NCBI RefSeq assembly: GCF_026343295.1 | Contig: NZ_JAPELY010000003.1 | Location: 1,178,001 to 1,242,000, forward strand | Reading direction: 5' to 3' | DNA length: 64,000 nt | From: Streptomyces sp. NBC_00083 | GTDB taxonomy: Bacteria; Actinomycetota; Actinomycetes; Streptomycetales; Streptomycetaceae | In this document: positions 7,625 to 16,336 of the stretch, in pieces | How the letters are laid out: each line of letters begins with the position of its first letter | How positions within the stretch are numbered: the stretch's first letter is position 1 | Notes under the pieces: model-generated | What the model was told of the DNA's origin: nothing | What the model saw: only the letters and a program-made list of their open reading frames with translations | Database searches by the model: none | Made by a program: the position numbers and the translations under genes

Positions 7625-8380
7625 TCAGCCGGCGACCCCGGGCACCACCAGGCCGGTTTCGTACGCGATCACCACCGCGTGCGTCCGGTTCTGCGCACCG
7701 AGCTTGGTCAGGACGTTCCCGACGTGTGTCTTCACCGTCTCCAGGCTCACCCTGCACGACTCCGCGATGTCCGGGTTGGACAGGCCCGTCGCCATCAGGC
7801 GCAGCACCTCCTCCTCGCGGCCCGTCAGCGCGGCCAGTGGCAGCGCCTCGGCGGAACCTCGTGGGCGGGCGGTGACCAACTGGCGCAGGGCCGCCGGGAA
7901 GAGGATCGCCTCGCCCGCGGCGACGACCCGGACCGCGTCCGCGATCTTGGGGACGGGGAGGCGCTTGAGTACGAAGCCGCTCGCCCCGGCGCCGAGCGCG
8001 GCGGTGACGTGGCCGTCGTTCTCGAACGTGGTGATCACGACGACCTTGGGTGGGTCGGCCGACTCGGCGAGTAGCTGCCGGGTGGCCTCGATGCCGTTGC
8101 GGCGCGGCATCCGCACGTCCATCAGGACCACGTCCGGCCCCAACTGCCGTGCCTGCTCCACTGCTTCGATGCCATCGGCGGCCTCCCCGACCACGGCGAT
8201 CCCGGGCTGCAGGGAGAGCAACGTTCGCAGACCGCTGCGGGTCACCGCGTCGTCGTCCGCGATCAGGAGTGTGGTGCGGGCGGGCGCGGCGGATGCGTCC
8301 GGCGTGAAGGGGGCAGGGATCGCGGCTGCGCTCGCGTCGCGGCCGGTCGCGACCCCTGCGCTCGCTTGTGAGCCGATCAT
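7625..8380 (-). CDS. NarL/LuxR-type response regulator
   Basis: This is a 251-residue two-component response regulator. After about 35 Ala-rich residues the receiver domain has the acidic pair LLIADDD, phospho-acceptor Asp in PDVVLMDVRMP, conserved Thr/Ser in VVVITTF and Lys in GFVLKRL. The C-terminal LuxR helix-turn-helix is LTGREEEVLRLMATGLSNPD followed by VSLETVKTHVGNVLTKLGAQ. Phosphorylation by the upstream kinase should promote dimerisation and DNA binding; targets are unknown. It overlaps the kinase stop by 4 bp (ATGA), a standard co-translated kinase/regulator pair. Confidence 0.95.
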   Translation of the reverse strand: MIGSQASAGVATGRDASAAAIPAPFTPDASAAPARTTLLIADDDAVTRSGLRTLLSLQPGIAVVGEAADGIEAVEQARQLGPDVVLMDVRMPRRNGIEATRQLLAESADPPKVVVITTFENDGHVTAALGAGASGFVLKRLPVPKIADAVRVVAAGEAILFPAALRQLVTARPRGSAEALPLAALTGREEEVLRLMATGLSNPDIAESCRVSLETVKTHVGNVLTKLGAQNRTHAVVIAYETGLVVPGVAG

Positions 8381-9663
8381 GCGGGCAAGCGTATCGGGAG
8401 CCGAACGGCGAGGCGCCAGTGCTCCGGTCCGTGCGGGCCGGCCTCGATCTCGCCGTGCAGGAGCCGTACACGCTCGAAGAGGCCGGACAGGCCGTGCCCG
8501 GACGTCGGGAAGGGAGCCTGCCTCACCCCGCTTCCCTTCCCGCCTGCGGTTCCGGTCCCGTTGACCACCTCAAGCTCCAGCGAGCCGGGCGTGGCCGCGA
8601 CCTTGACCTTGATCGGACCGCCCGCTCCGTGCCGCAGCGCGTTCGTCAGGCCTTCCTGCAGGATCCGGTAAGCCGCCCGGGAGAGCGTCCCCTGCACCTG
8701 CGCACAGTCGCCCGTCAGCTCCGGCTCGACCACCGCGCCCGCGTACCGCAGCCGGTCGAACAGCTCGGGCAGGTCGGCCAGGGCACGGGCCGGCGCCCTT
8801 CCGGCCTGCTCCTCGCGCAACATGCCCAGCACATAGTCCAGGTCCTCAAGGGCGGCCCGGGTCGACTCCTCGATGCTGCGGAGGGCGGCGCGCGCCGCGA
8901 CTGGGTCGGCGCCGAGCAACTCGCCCGCCACCGCCGCCTGAATCGTGGCGGCCGTCAGGGTGTGCCCGATCGAGTCGTGCAACTCGTGGGCGAGACGGTT
9001 ACGTTCGGCAAGGGCCCGCTCCCGCTCGGCCGCCAGCGCGAGCCGCTCGGCCGACGAGGGGCCGAGCAGCCTGGGCGCCAGCCACCGCAGGGCGTACGTC
9101 ACTGCCCCGCACAGGGCCGCCGCCAGGAGCAGGCAGCAGAGCGCCACCACCCAGCTCTGCCGGCCGCTGTCCGCCCGCAGCGTCCAGCCGTGCACACTCA
9201 CCCCGGCCTCCGCGCCGGCCCAGCCACCGGTCAGGAGCAGCCCCGCGACGACCAGCAGAACGCTCAGCTGCGCCCCGGCCCACCCCAGCGCCACGTGCGA
9301 CAGGAGCCAGAGCGGGGTCCGCAGGCGGTCGGCCCCCGACGCCGGTGAAGCAGCCGCCCCGTCACCGGGCGGGCCCGAACGTCGACGCCCGCCCACGGGG
9401 TCCGGCAGCGGCACCGCGAGCATCCGCCGTGCGCAGGCGACGAGTACCCGCCGCGTGGTACGAGCCAGCCCGAGCGCACCGATCAGTACCGACCAGACCA
9501 GCGCGGTGAGAGCGAACCGCACTCCCACGGGAGCCGACGGCCACGCGATCGCCGGAAGGGCGGCGAAAGGCAGCAAGGGGAGGCTCGCCAGTGCGCCGCA
9601 GTAGGCGAAGAGCGCACCTGAATACGTGGAGCCGCGCAGCAGCGGCCGGATTCCTCTGAACAT
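8377..9663 (-). CDS. Two-component sensor histidine kinase (HisKA_3 type)
   Basis: This is a 428-residue membrane kinase. The N-terminal half has several hydrophobic segments (for example YSGALFAYCGALASLPLLPF, VALCCLLLAAALCGAVTYAL), so it is an integral membrane sensor without a large extracellular domain. The phosphorylation box is ERNRLAHELHDSIGHTL with the conserved His, followed by a HATPase_c region ending GHGLSGLFERVRLLHG. The family pairs with NarL-type regulators, here translated from the overlapping next gene. I placed the start at ATG 9663 (MFRGIRPLL); the open frame extends further but with low-quality Ser/Pro-rich sequence. The signal sensed is unknown. Confidence 0.92.
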   Translation of the reverse strand: MFRGIRPLLRGSTYSGALFAYCGALASLPLLPFAALPAIAWPSAPVGVRFALTALVWSVLIGALGLARTTRRVLVACARRMLAVPLPDPVGGRRRSGPPGDGAAASPASGADRLRTPLWLLSHVALGWAGAQLSVLLVVAGLLLTGGWAGAEAGVSVHGWTLRADSGRQSWVVALCCLLLAAALCGAVTYALRWLAPRLLGPSSAERLALAAERERALAERNRLAHELHDSIGHTLTAATIQAAVAGELLGADPVAARAALRSIEESTRAALEDLDYVLGMLREEQAGRAPARALADLPELFDRLRYAGAVVEPELTGDCAQVQGTLSRAAYRILQEGLTNALRHGAGGPIKVKVAATPGSLELEVVNGTGTAGGKGSGVRQAPFPTSGHGLSGLFERVRLLHGEIEAGPHGPEHWRLAVRLPIRLPA

Positions 9664-9806
9664 GGCCGGACAAGTATGACCGGACGGCACATCGGTGGCC
9701 TCCCCCGATCGGGGGAGCGGATTCTCCCGCCTTCCCGCGATGTGGGGGCGGGGCCCGAACACCAGAATCGGTGTCTCACCAGATGCCAGGACGGAAGGAC
9801 GGGCCG

Positions 9807-10289
9807 ATGAACGCCCCGGATATCGAGACGCCGCAGAACCGCACGGCGTCAGCACAGGACCAGACCCCATGGAATCGGACGGTACCGAACAGGAGGGCAG
9901 CGAACAGGACGGCAGTGAACGGGATGGCGCCGCCGGGAGTGTCGGCGAGCGGAAGCGGGAGCGGCTCCGCACGGCCGAAGAACGGTCTTGCCACGGCTGC
10001 CATGAGCCTGGGCATCATCGGCCTGTGCACCTCGGTCGTCTTCATCGGCGGTCCGCTCGCCGTGATCGGCCTGATCCTGGGGATCGCCGCGCTGATCTCG
10101 GCCAGGCGGACCGGCGTCGGCCGGGGCAAGGCCGTCGCCGCCGTGGTGACGTCGGCCCTCGCGATCGTGGTGTCAGGAGCGATCGCCGTCTTCATGATCT
10201 GGTACGCCAACAAGACGCAGGAGTGCTACCAACCCGACAGTTTCCACCAGTACACGGAGTGCGTACGCGAGCACATCAAGGCAAGTTGA
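9807..10289 (+). CDS. DUF4190-type small membrane protein
   Basis: This is a 160-residue protein. About 60 disordered polar residues precede two hydrophobic hairpin segments: AAMSLGIIGLCTSVVFIGGP with LAVIGLILGIAALISA, then AAVVTSALAIVVSGAIAVFM. The short connecting turn (RRTGVGRGKA) and the pattern LGIxGLxxxxxxxGxxAxIxGxxA are typical of DUF4190 proteins. The C-terminal tail has two Cys (QECYQPDSFHQYTECVREHI) and may face outward. The function of the family is unknown. ATG at 9807 has GGAAGGA 7 nt upstream. It is divergent from the kinase gene and convergent with the broken gene next to it. Confidence 0.72.
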   Translation: MNAPDIETPQNRTASAQDQTPWNRTVPNRRAANRTAVNGMAPPGVSASGSGSGSARPKNGLATAAMSLGIIGLCTSVVFIGGPLAVIGLILGIAALISARRTGVGRGKAVAAVVTSALAIVVSGAIAVFMIWYANKTQECYQPDSFHQYTECVREHIKAS

Positions 10290-10326
10290 ACTGGCTTGGT
10301 GGGCAGGTCAATTGGTCGCTCGGGGG

Positions 10327-11284
10327 TCAGTCGGCGGGGAAGTACGACGGTGTGCGGACGCGCATCGTGGTGGCGAGTTCGCGGAGAACGGAGTCGCTCA
10401 CCGGGGGAGTGGTCGCCTGGATGACCGCGACGGCGTCGCCGACTCGCGTGAAGTACTCGACGTACTGATAGTTCGCCGATCGCCACACTCCAGGAGCCAC
10501 CTGGGGGCAGGCGGGCGACGGCAGCGGGTAGACGCTGGTCAGCGCGGTGCAGTGGGCGGGCGGGGTGAACCCCGGCTGCACGGGCCCGACGATCACCTGG
10601 ATCTCCTGATGGAGCTCGTCCATGGTGTTCGCACCCCTGCGCAGGCTTTCGGGCGTGAGCCGGTAGAAGAAGGTTCGGGTGCCGTCGTTGCCCGAACCGG
10701 TGGTCCCGACGCCATTCATGTAATAGCCGTCGGGCAGATCGGGCCCGAGGAGGGGGACGTGTGCGGCGGCCAGTTCGCTGTCCTGGCTGTTCCGGGTGGC
10801 CTGCGCGGAAGCAAGAGTTCCGAGTGGCATCAGCAGAACCAGGCCGAAGGCCACGACCGCTCGCGACCACAGCGGCCTGCGCGACTGGGTGAACCAAGCG
10901 GCGAGGCCGAACGCGCCGACGTAGATGGCGAATTGAAGGAAGAAGGTGCCGTCGTAGGCCCACCTGGCCATGGCGGTGTCCAGCAGACGTACCAGCTGGT
11001 TCCGGTGCCGAGCAGGCCGGTGAGCCAAGCCGGCCGGACCCGGACGACGCGCAGGGCGGCCCACGAGAAGAGGAAGTGCAGAGGCGGCACGGTGTACGAC
11101 CACAGGACGGCGAAGCCGAGGCAGCCGTACCCGGCGCGCTTCGGCAGGTACCGGAGTCCAGCATGAGCCACGTCGACAGTGTGGACACCGTCACGGTGGC
11201 CAGCCCGACTCCGGCCGCCCGCGCCGCACGTACCGCATACCGTGACCGTCCGAGGGCCGGCGGTTCTTCCAGCACGCCGTTCAT
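10327..11284 (-). pseudogene. Frameshifted membrane-protein gene
   Basis: The coding signal runs through three frames. It starts at ATG 11284 (MNGVLEEPPALGRSRYAVRA, with GGGGGAGG 5 nt upstream) and stays in one frame through LATVTVSTLSTWLMLDSG. It continues in a second frame near 11150 (YLPKRAGYGCLGFAVLWSYT, then PPLHFLFSWAALRVVRVRPA). From about 11005 it is in a third frame (RLLDTAMARWAYDGTFFLQF) to the stop at 10327. The assembled product has several membrane segments and a roughly 150-residue external part with paired Cys. Either two recent single-base indels broke the gene, or the assembly has two errors. The product family is not recognised. Confidence 0.6.
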
Positions 11285-11394
11285 CGTGTCCTCCCCCGAT
11301 TCGTACGAGATCTTGGGGAACACGCTGTCGGGTTTTCGGGGCGCTGTACAGGCACCGGCCGTGTGGGTGGAACAGGGCGCCCGGTCGGACAGAG

Positions 11395-12588
11395 TCAGTG
11401 CTCCTTGAGGAGCGCGCAGGCGAAGTCCTCCTGGACCGTGCGGAGTCGGGCCAGCAGGGCGGGTTTGTTGCCCTTGCTGGTCTGGGTGTTGATGGAGAAC
11501 GTGAGGGAGCGGGTGCCGTCGGGGGTGGTGGCGGCGAGCTGCGTATAGCCGGGGAAGTTGCCGGTGTGACCGTAGAGGACGCCACAGCGGGTGGTGTACT
11601 GGAAGATCGCGAGCCCCGCGGCGTTGGTGCCCGGCCCCGCGGGTTCAGAGGAGTCGCCCGGACGGAAGGTGAGCTGCTCCTTGCGGGTCTTCTCCGTCAG
11701 CAGGGCGGGCCCCCCGTAGGCGCGGATGAAGCGGCCCAGTTCCTGCGGCGTGGAGATGATGCCGCCGGACGCCCAGACCCCGGAGGCGCTGAGGGCCTCG
11801 CTGATGTCCTCCGCTTCGGCGGGCGGGACGATGTCGTAGCCGTGCAGGTACGGGCGGGGGAGGCGGTAGCCCCGGGGCAGGCTGGTCCGGCGCAGGCCGA
11901 GGGGGCGCTGGACGAGGTCCGTGAGGAGGTCCTCGTAGCGACGCCCGGTGACGGCCTCGGCCATGAGGGCGACGGCGATGTTGTCGGAGTTGGAGTACTC
12001 GTACAGGGTGCCCGGGTGGAATCGCAGTGGTTCGGCCGCGACATAGTCGAGGAGGGTGTGCGGGTCGAACTCGTGGTGGGGGTCGCTCTGGAGGATGTTC
12101 AGGAATACGGGGTCGGCCGAGTAGTCGGGCAGGCCGCTGGTGTGCTGGAGGAGCTGGCGCAGGGTCACCGGGTGCCAGTCGGCGGGCTGGTCGGGCAGTC
12201 GTTCGCCGATGGTGTCGTCGAGGGAGAGGAGCTTCTCGTCGACGAGCCGGAGTGCCACCGCCCCGCTGAACGCCTTGGAGATGCTGGCGATGCGCATGTG
12301 GTCGTCCGGGTTCGGCGGTCGTCCCGTGGTGATGTCTCCGACACCGGAGGTGTACACCTGTGTCCGGCCGGCCCGGGTGAGGACGGCGATCGCCCCGGGA
12401 GGACCGTCGTCCTGGGCGACGAGCCGGTCGAGCCGCTCTTGGAGGCGGTCGTCGTGGCCCGGGTGGCCGCCTGTGGCGCCGGGGCCCGAGTCGGCCGCCT
12501 GCGCGGGTGGGAGGAGCGCGCCGAGCGCGGCGGCGGTGAGGGCGGCGGCGGACAGGCCGATGCGGAAGCGGCGTACGGGGGTGGGCAC
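11395..12588 (-). CDS. Secreted serine hydrolase, class C beta-lactamase/DD-peptidase fold
   Basis: This is a 397-residue exported protein. Signal peptide FRIGLSAAALTAAALGALLP ends PPAQA. Active-site SxxK is SISK (IASISKAFSGAV) with the serine nucleophile, the second motif YxN is YSNS (YEYSNSDNIAVAL), and the KTG-equivalent is HTG in YGHTGNFPGY. This triad defines the beta-lactamase/transpeptidase-like serine hydrolases (D-Ala-D-Ala carboxypeptidases, esterases). HTG instead of KTG is usual for R61-type enzymes. Start GTG 12588 has GGGAG 6 nt upstream. A peptidase acting on wall peptides is most likely; an esterase cannot be excluded. It stands alone in its transcription unit. Confidence 0.9.
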   Translation of the reverse strand: MPTPVRRFRIGLSAAALTAAALGALLPPAQAADSGPGATGGHPGHDDRLQERLDRLVAQDDGPPGAIAVLTRAGRTQVYTSGVGDITTGRPPNPDDHMRIASISKAFSGAVALRLVDEKLLSLDDTIGERLPDQPADWHPVTLRQLLQHTSGLPDYSADPVFLNILQSDPHHEFDPHTLLDYVAAEPLRFHPGTLYEYSNSDNIAVALMAEAVTGRRYEDLLTDLVQRPLGLRRTSLPRGYRLPRPYLHGYDIVPPAEAEDISEALSASGVWASGGIISTPQELGRFIRAYGGPALLTEKTRKEQLTFRPGDSSEPAGPGTNAAGLAIFQYTTRCGVLYGHTGNFPGYTQLAATTPDGTRSLTFSINTQTSKGNKPALLARLRTVQEDFACALLKEH

Positions 12589-12937
12589 GGGTGTCTCCCG
12601 GTGTGGCGGCGGAGTGGACCGGCGGCCATGCGGGCTCTGCCGGCACCGCCTGCTTAGCAGCGGTGCGCGGGTGGGAGGGGTCGCGGCGCACGCGGCTGGT
12701 CCGGTCGGCGGACACGCGGATCCCCCGCATGGGGCTGCCGCCGAGCGTGGTGGGGGCAGGCCGTCGCGGCCCTGTGGACCCACGGGCCCGCGCCTGACTG
12801 CGGAGGCGCGGGCGCGGGTGCGGCTCCGTGGCCCGGTCCACAACCGGTGGTGGGGTAACGCCGTTGCGTCCGGCGGACGGAGCCGATGAGTGGCTCCTGG
12901 TCCTGCTGAGCGTTGGCTCGCTCGCGGTGCGCCTTCC
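12589..12937. other. Intergenic region, no gene seen
   Basis: These 349 bp lie between the serine hydrolase start and the end of the phosphatase gene, both on the minus strand. Open frames cross it but are Arg/Pro-rich with no domain. It should hold the hydrolase promoter and the terminator of the stressosome operon; I could not pick out convincing boxes. Confidence 0.4.
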
Positions 12938-14281
12938 TCAGGTGGGTGGGGGAGGGGTGAGGCGCGCCGCGAACGTGATGATGTCGTCGTCCGGTTCGGT
13001 TCCGAAGGTGTCCAGGAGTTTGGTGCACAGGGCATCGGGGTCTTCGGGGCCGGCCACCGCCGTGGCGGCCAGGAGGTCGAGGCGTTCGTCCAGGGGGTCG
13101 TCACGGGTCTCGATGAGCCCGTCGGTGATCATGAGCAGTCGGCTGCCCGCTTCGACGGCGTACTCGGTCGCGACGGGCTGGGGCAGGCCGATTCCCAGCA
13201 GCGGCCCGTGGGGGGTGAGGTAGCGCGGCGCGGTGTCGCCGGTCAGGAGCAGGGGCGGGAGATGGCCGGCGTTCGCGATGTGCAGGCGGGTGTTGCCCGG
13301 CTCGATCAGCGCGATGCACACGGTCGCGGTCCAGCCGGGCTGGTGCAGACGCAGGAGGTGGTCGAGATGTTCCAGCAGGACGTGCGGGGGATGGTCCTGG
13401 GCGGCGTAGGCACGCAGGGCGTGGCGGAGCGCGCCCATGACCATCGCGGCCTGCAGCGAGTGGCCGACGACGTCGCCGACCGCCAGGAGGAGTCCTCGGG
13501 GGGTGCTGACGGCCTCGTAGAAGTCGCCGCCGATCTCGGCCGTGGTGGCGGCGGGAAGGTAGCGGACGGAGAGTTCGGCGCCGTCGACCTGCGGCAGGGT
13601 GGTGGGCAGGAACGTGCGCTGCAGGGTCAGGGCGAGTTCGTGCTCCTGGCTGTAGCGCTCCACGACGTCCTTGTGCTCGACGGTGAGTTCCGCGTACATC
13701 GCCATCACACCGGCGTTGGTCTCGGTCAGTTCCTCGTTGAGGCGTTCCAACTCGTCACGCTGGGCGTGCGCTTCCTGAAGGGAGGCGATCAGGTCGCGGG
13801 TCTGGGCCCGGAGGTCGTCGATCGCGCTCGTCGGGCTCGCGGACTCCAGCAGACCCCGCAACTGCTCCAGGTCCAGGTCCCGGGCCGCGAGTTCGGGGAT
13901 CGCGAAGACGATCTCGATCCGGCCCGCGCGCGTGGGCGTGCCGGCCGGCGCGGGCTCGTAACGGGTCTGCGGCAGCAGGCGGGTGACGGCCGTCAGCGAC
14001 TCCGGGCTCGGCGCACGGTCGTCGTTCCACTGCAGGACGGTCCGCAGTGCGGCGGGTTCCTGCTGTACGTCGAAGACCGCGGTCATCACCGCGGGGCGCA
14101 GCAGGTCCCGGCCCAGTTCGCTGACCGCGGTGGCCAGGCGTACCTGATCGCGCGGGTCCAGGCCGACGGCTTCGGTCAGGGTCTTGACATGGCGGCGCAG
14201 CGCGAACACGTCGTGCTCGGTCCTCAGCGCCGTGACCAGGACCGGAAGGGGGCTGCGCCGGCGGGCGGCGGGCGTCTTCAC
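12938..14281 (-). CDS. RsbU-like SpoIIE/PP2C phosphatase with N-terminal ATPase-like region
   Basis: This is a 447-residue regulator. Residues 1-150 resemble a degenerate RsbT/RsbW-type ATPase (DQVRLATAVSELGRDLLRPA). A coiled coil follows (AQTRDLIASLQEAHAQRDEL, ERLNEELTETNAGVMAMYAE), then a PP2C/SpoIIE domain with metal-binding Asp in EIGGDFYEA and LLLAVGDVVGHSLQAAMVMG, ITDGLIETRDDPLDERLDLL, and the C-terminal DDDIITFA. It should dephosphorylate an RsbV/BldG-type antagonist to release a sigma factor. The start (GTG) overlaps the upstream gene by 4 bp, and it is the last gene of the Rsb operon. Confidence 0.92.
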   Translation of the reverse strand: MKTPAARRRSPLPVLVTALRTEHDVFALRRHVKTLTEAVGLDPRDQVRLATAVSELGRDLLRPAVMTAVFDVQQEPAALRTVLQWNDDRAPSPESLTAVTRLLPQTRYEPAPAGTPTRAGRIEIVFAIPELAARDLDLEQLRGLLESASPTSAIDDLRAQTRDLIASLQEAHAQRDELERLNEELTETNAGVMAMYAELTVEHKDVVERYSQEHELALTLQRTFLPTTLPQVDGAELSVRYLPAATTAEIGGDFYEAVSTPRGLLLAVGDVVGHSLQAAMVMGALRHALRAYAAQDHPPHVLLEHLDHLLRLHQPGWTATVCIALIEPGNTRLHIANAGHLPPLLLTGDTAPRYLTPHGPLLGIGLPQPVATEYAVEAGSRLLMITDGLIETRDDPLDERLDLLAATAVAGPEDPDALCTKLLDTFGTEPDDDIITFAARLTPPPPT

Positions 14282-15522
14282 CGGCCCGCCCTGGCAATCA
14301 CCACGCTGGCGTCGTCGCGGCGGGTGCCGGCCTGGCGCAGCAGACCGGTCGCGATCACCGCGGGCGGGTGATGCAACAGGCCGACCAGGTCGGCCGCGCT
14401 CCAGCGTTCGCTCAGCCCGTCGGAATGCATGACGAGCACTCCTCCCGGCGGCAACTGGTTCTCGTAGGTGCGTAGTTGACGGATCTGGTGACCGACGATG
14501 CCGGGGTGCGACAACAGGGTGGTGCGGTTGGTCGGGCTGACCAGGGCGGCGGTGATGTTCCCGATGCCGCAGAGCAGCACCCGCCCGTCCTGCTCCAGAC
14601 GGGCGATGGCCACGGCGGCGCCGCGGGTTCCGCGCAGCGCCCGGTGCACTTCCTCCATCACCTGCTCCGGCATGCGGCCGGCCGCGGCACGGAAGGCCTG
14701 GACGGCGCTCTGTGCGGCCAGGGCGGCCAGCGGGCCGTGGCCCAGTCCGTCACAGGACATGATCAGCATGCCCTCACCGTGCCCCGGCGCCGCGGCACGC
14801 ACGGGAGTTGCCCGGCCCGTCCGGTACGGCCGGACATCCACGTTGGTGCGGGGGGCCGAGCCGGCCGGCCGCGTCGCGTGGGAGCGCGGATTGGTCAGCG
14901 CCGCCCAGTCGGGACGCGCCTGACCGGAGGGACGCGGGATGACCGCCTCGTCGCGCTGGGGCGCGACTGCGGGTATCTGCGCACTGTCGGTGCGAGCGGC
15001 CCAGGCGTCACCGCAGATCTGCTCACCGCTGATCGGCCGGGTGATGCCTTCGACGACCGGCTCACGGACGACCGCCGACTGCGCGGGACGTGGCCAGAAG
15101 CGGGCGAGCTGAATGGTGCCGTTGCCGGGCTGCGAGTGCAGGGAAAAGCTGTCGGCGAGGCGCTGCACCGCGCCCAGGCCGATGCCCAAGGTGCCGCTGG
15201 TCGACATCCCGTCCCGCAGGGCGGCCGGAATGTCCGCCATGCCGGGGCCGCCGTCCACGGAGATGACCTCGACCCCGGCCAGAACGTCCGTTCCGGGCGC
15301 GGCGTGGGTGCGCACCACGCGCAGCAGCAGCGAGCCGTCGACGGCGTGCTTGGTGAGGTTGCCGGCCAATTCGGCTACGGCCAGGACCAGTTGGGCGGTG
15401 CGCTGTTCGTCCAGGCCGATCCGCCGGCCCAGCGCGGCGGCAGCCCCGCGGGCGGCTTCCGGCTGGCCGCGGAACCAGGCCACGTCCTCGCAGTCCACCA
15501 GCATGGGTGAACCGGTGGTCAT
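14278..15522 (-). CDS. RsbT-like ATPase fused to RsbX-like PP2C phosphatase
   Basis: This is a 414-residue two-domain protein. The N-terminal 140 residues form a Bergerat kinase fold: N-box ELAGNLTKHAVDG, G1 VDGGPGM, G2 GTLGIGLGAVQRLADS. The C-terminal 170 residues are a small PP2C domain: MLIMSCDGLGHGPLAALAAQ with metal-site Asp, LEQDGRVLLCGIGNITAAL, GGVLVMHSDGLSERW and DDASVVIAR. In Bacillus RsbX resets the stressosome by dephosphorylating RsbR and RsbS; here that activity is tethered to a switch-kinase-like module. ATG at 15522 shares one base with the RsbT stop (TGATG). Co-translation implies stoichiometric function in the same complex. Confidence 0.9.
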   Translation of the reverse strand: MTTGSPMLVDCEDVAWFRGQPEAARGAAAALGRRIGLDEQRTAQLVLAVAELAGNLTKHAVDGSLLLRVVRTHAAPGTDVLAGVEVISVDGGPGMADIPAALRDGMSTSGTLGIGLGAVQRLADSFSLHSQPGNGTIQLARFWPRPAQSAVVREPVVEGITRPISGEQICGDAWAARTDSAQIPAVAPQRDEAVIPRPSGQARPDWAALTNPRSHATRPAGSAPRTNVDVRPYRTGRATPVRAAAPGHGEGMLIMSCDGLGHGPLAALAAQSAVQAFRAAAGRMPEQVMEEVHRALRGTRGAAVAIARLEQDGRVLLCGIGNITAALVSPTNRTTLLSHPGIVGHQIRQLRTYENQLPPGGVLVMHSDGLSERWSAADLVGLLHHPPAVIATGLLRQAGTRRDDASVVIARAGR

Positions 15523-15935
15523 CAGCGGCCCCACTTGGTGATGGTGACCGTGGTGCCCTCACCAGGAGTGGTGTCCAGGGCGAAGTCGTCGACCAGGCGT
15601 TTGGCCCCGGACAGGCCGAGCCCCATGCCGTTGCCCGAGGTCCAGCCATCGGTCAGCGCGAGGTTCACGTCCGGTATGCCCGGTCCGTGATCGATGAAGA
15701 CCAGGCGTACCCCGCGCCGTCCCCGCTCTTCCACCAGGAAGGAGGTCATGGTGCCCCCGCCGCCGTGGATGAGGGTGTTGCGGGCCAGTTCACTTGCGGC
15801 GGTGATGAGCTTGGTCTGCTCCACCAGGGAGAGCCGGCACTGCTGGGCCAGCGCCCGTACTTGCTGACGGGCCTGCACCACACCGGCGGTCGTGGCGATC
15901 TCCAGTACCTCCGGGGTACGGGAGGCGCTGCTCAT
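15522..15935 (-). CDS. rsbT: RsbT-type serine/threonine switch kinase
   Basis: This 137-residue single-domain protein is the length of RsbT. Bergerat motifs are ELARNTLIHGGGG (N-box), FIDHGPGIPD (G1) and GMGLGLSGAKRLVDDF (G2). In stressosomes RsbT sits on RsbR/RsbS, phosphorylates their STAS domains on stress, leaves the complex and activates the RsbU phosphatase. Upstream is the RsbS gene (4-bp ATGA overlap); downstream are the two phosphatases, so the whole switch is encoded together. The start is ATG 15935. Family and context agree well. Confidence 0.93.
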   Translation of the reverse strand: MSSASRTPEVLEIATTAGVVQARQQVRALAQQCRLSLVEQTKLITAASELARNTLIHGGGGTMTSFLVEERGRRGVRLVFIDHGPGIPDVNLALTDGWTSGNGMGLGLSGAKRLVDDFALDTTPGEGTTVTITKWGR

Positions 15936-16336
15936 GCGTCGGCCGCGGCATCCGGCACGGTGCCCTCGAACGCGTGCCTGTCGTGGGCTTCTTCCAGGAT
16001 CCGCAACCCCTTGTCCAAGCTCAGGGCTGTCCGCACGCCGCCGAGGGAGAGGCCCAGTTCGACCAGGGTGATGGCGACCGCGGGGCGCATGCCCACCACG
16101 ACGGTCTGCGCGTCCAGCAGCCGGGACAGCGAGGCGATGGTGGCCAGCATCCGCCCGACGAAGGAGTCGACGATCTCCACGGCGGTGATGTCGATCACCA
16201 CTCCGTGCGCCCCGCAGTCCACGACCGCCGCGGCCAGGTCGTCCTGGAGCTGCAGCACGTCCTGGTCGTCCAGGTCGGTCTGGATGGAGACCAGCAGGAC
16301 CTGCCGGATCCTCAGAATCGGAATCCGTTCGCTCAC
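15932..16336 (-). CDS. rsbS: RsbS-type stressosome STAS protein
   Basis: This 134-residue single STAS-domain protein has IPILRIRQVLLVSIQTDLDD at the N terminus and VVIDITAVEIVDSFVGRMLA with the phospho-acceptor Ser (the DS of Bacillus RsbS). An Ile/Val-rich VVVGMRPAVAITLVELGLSL follows. RsbS forms the icosahedral stressosome core with RsbR and is phosphorylated by RsbT. Start GTG 16336 overlaps the RsbR stop as GTGA; the stop overlaps RsbT. The gene order RsbR-RsbS-RsbT is the conserved stressosome module. Confidence 0.93.
   Translation of the reverse strand: MSERIPILRIRQVLLVSIQTDLDDQDVLQLQDDLAAAVVDCGAHGVVIDITAVEIVDSFVGRMLATIASLSRLLDAQTVVVGMRPAVAITLVELGLSLGGVRTALSLDKGLRILEEAHDRHAFEGTVPDAAADA

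Noticed and set aside
8377..9972. Longer version of the histidine kinase starting at 9972
   Set aside because: The extra 103 residues are Ser/Pro/Arg-rich and overlap the divergent DUF4190 gene; the membrane domain begins right after ATG 9663.
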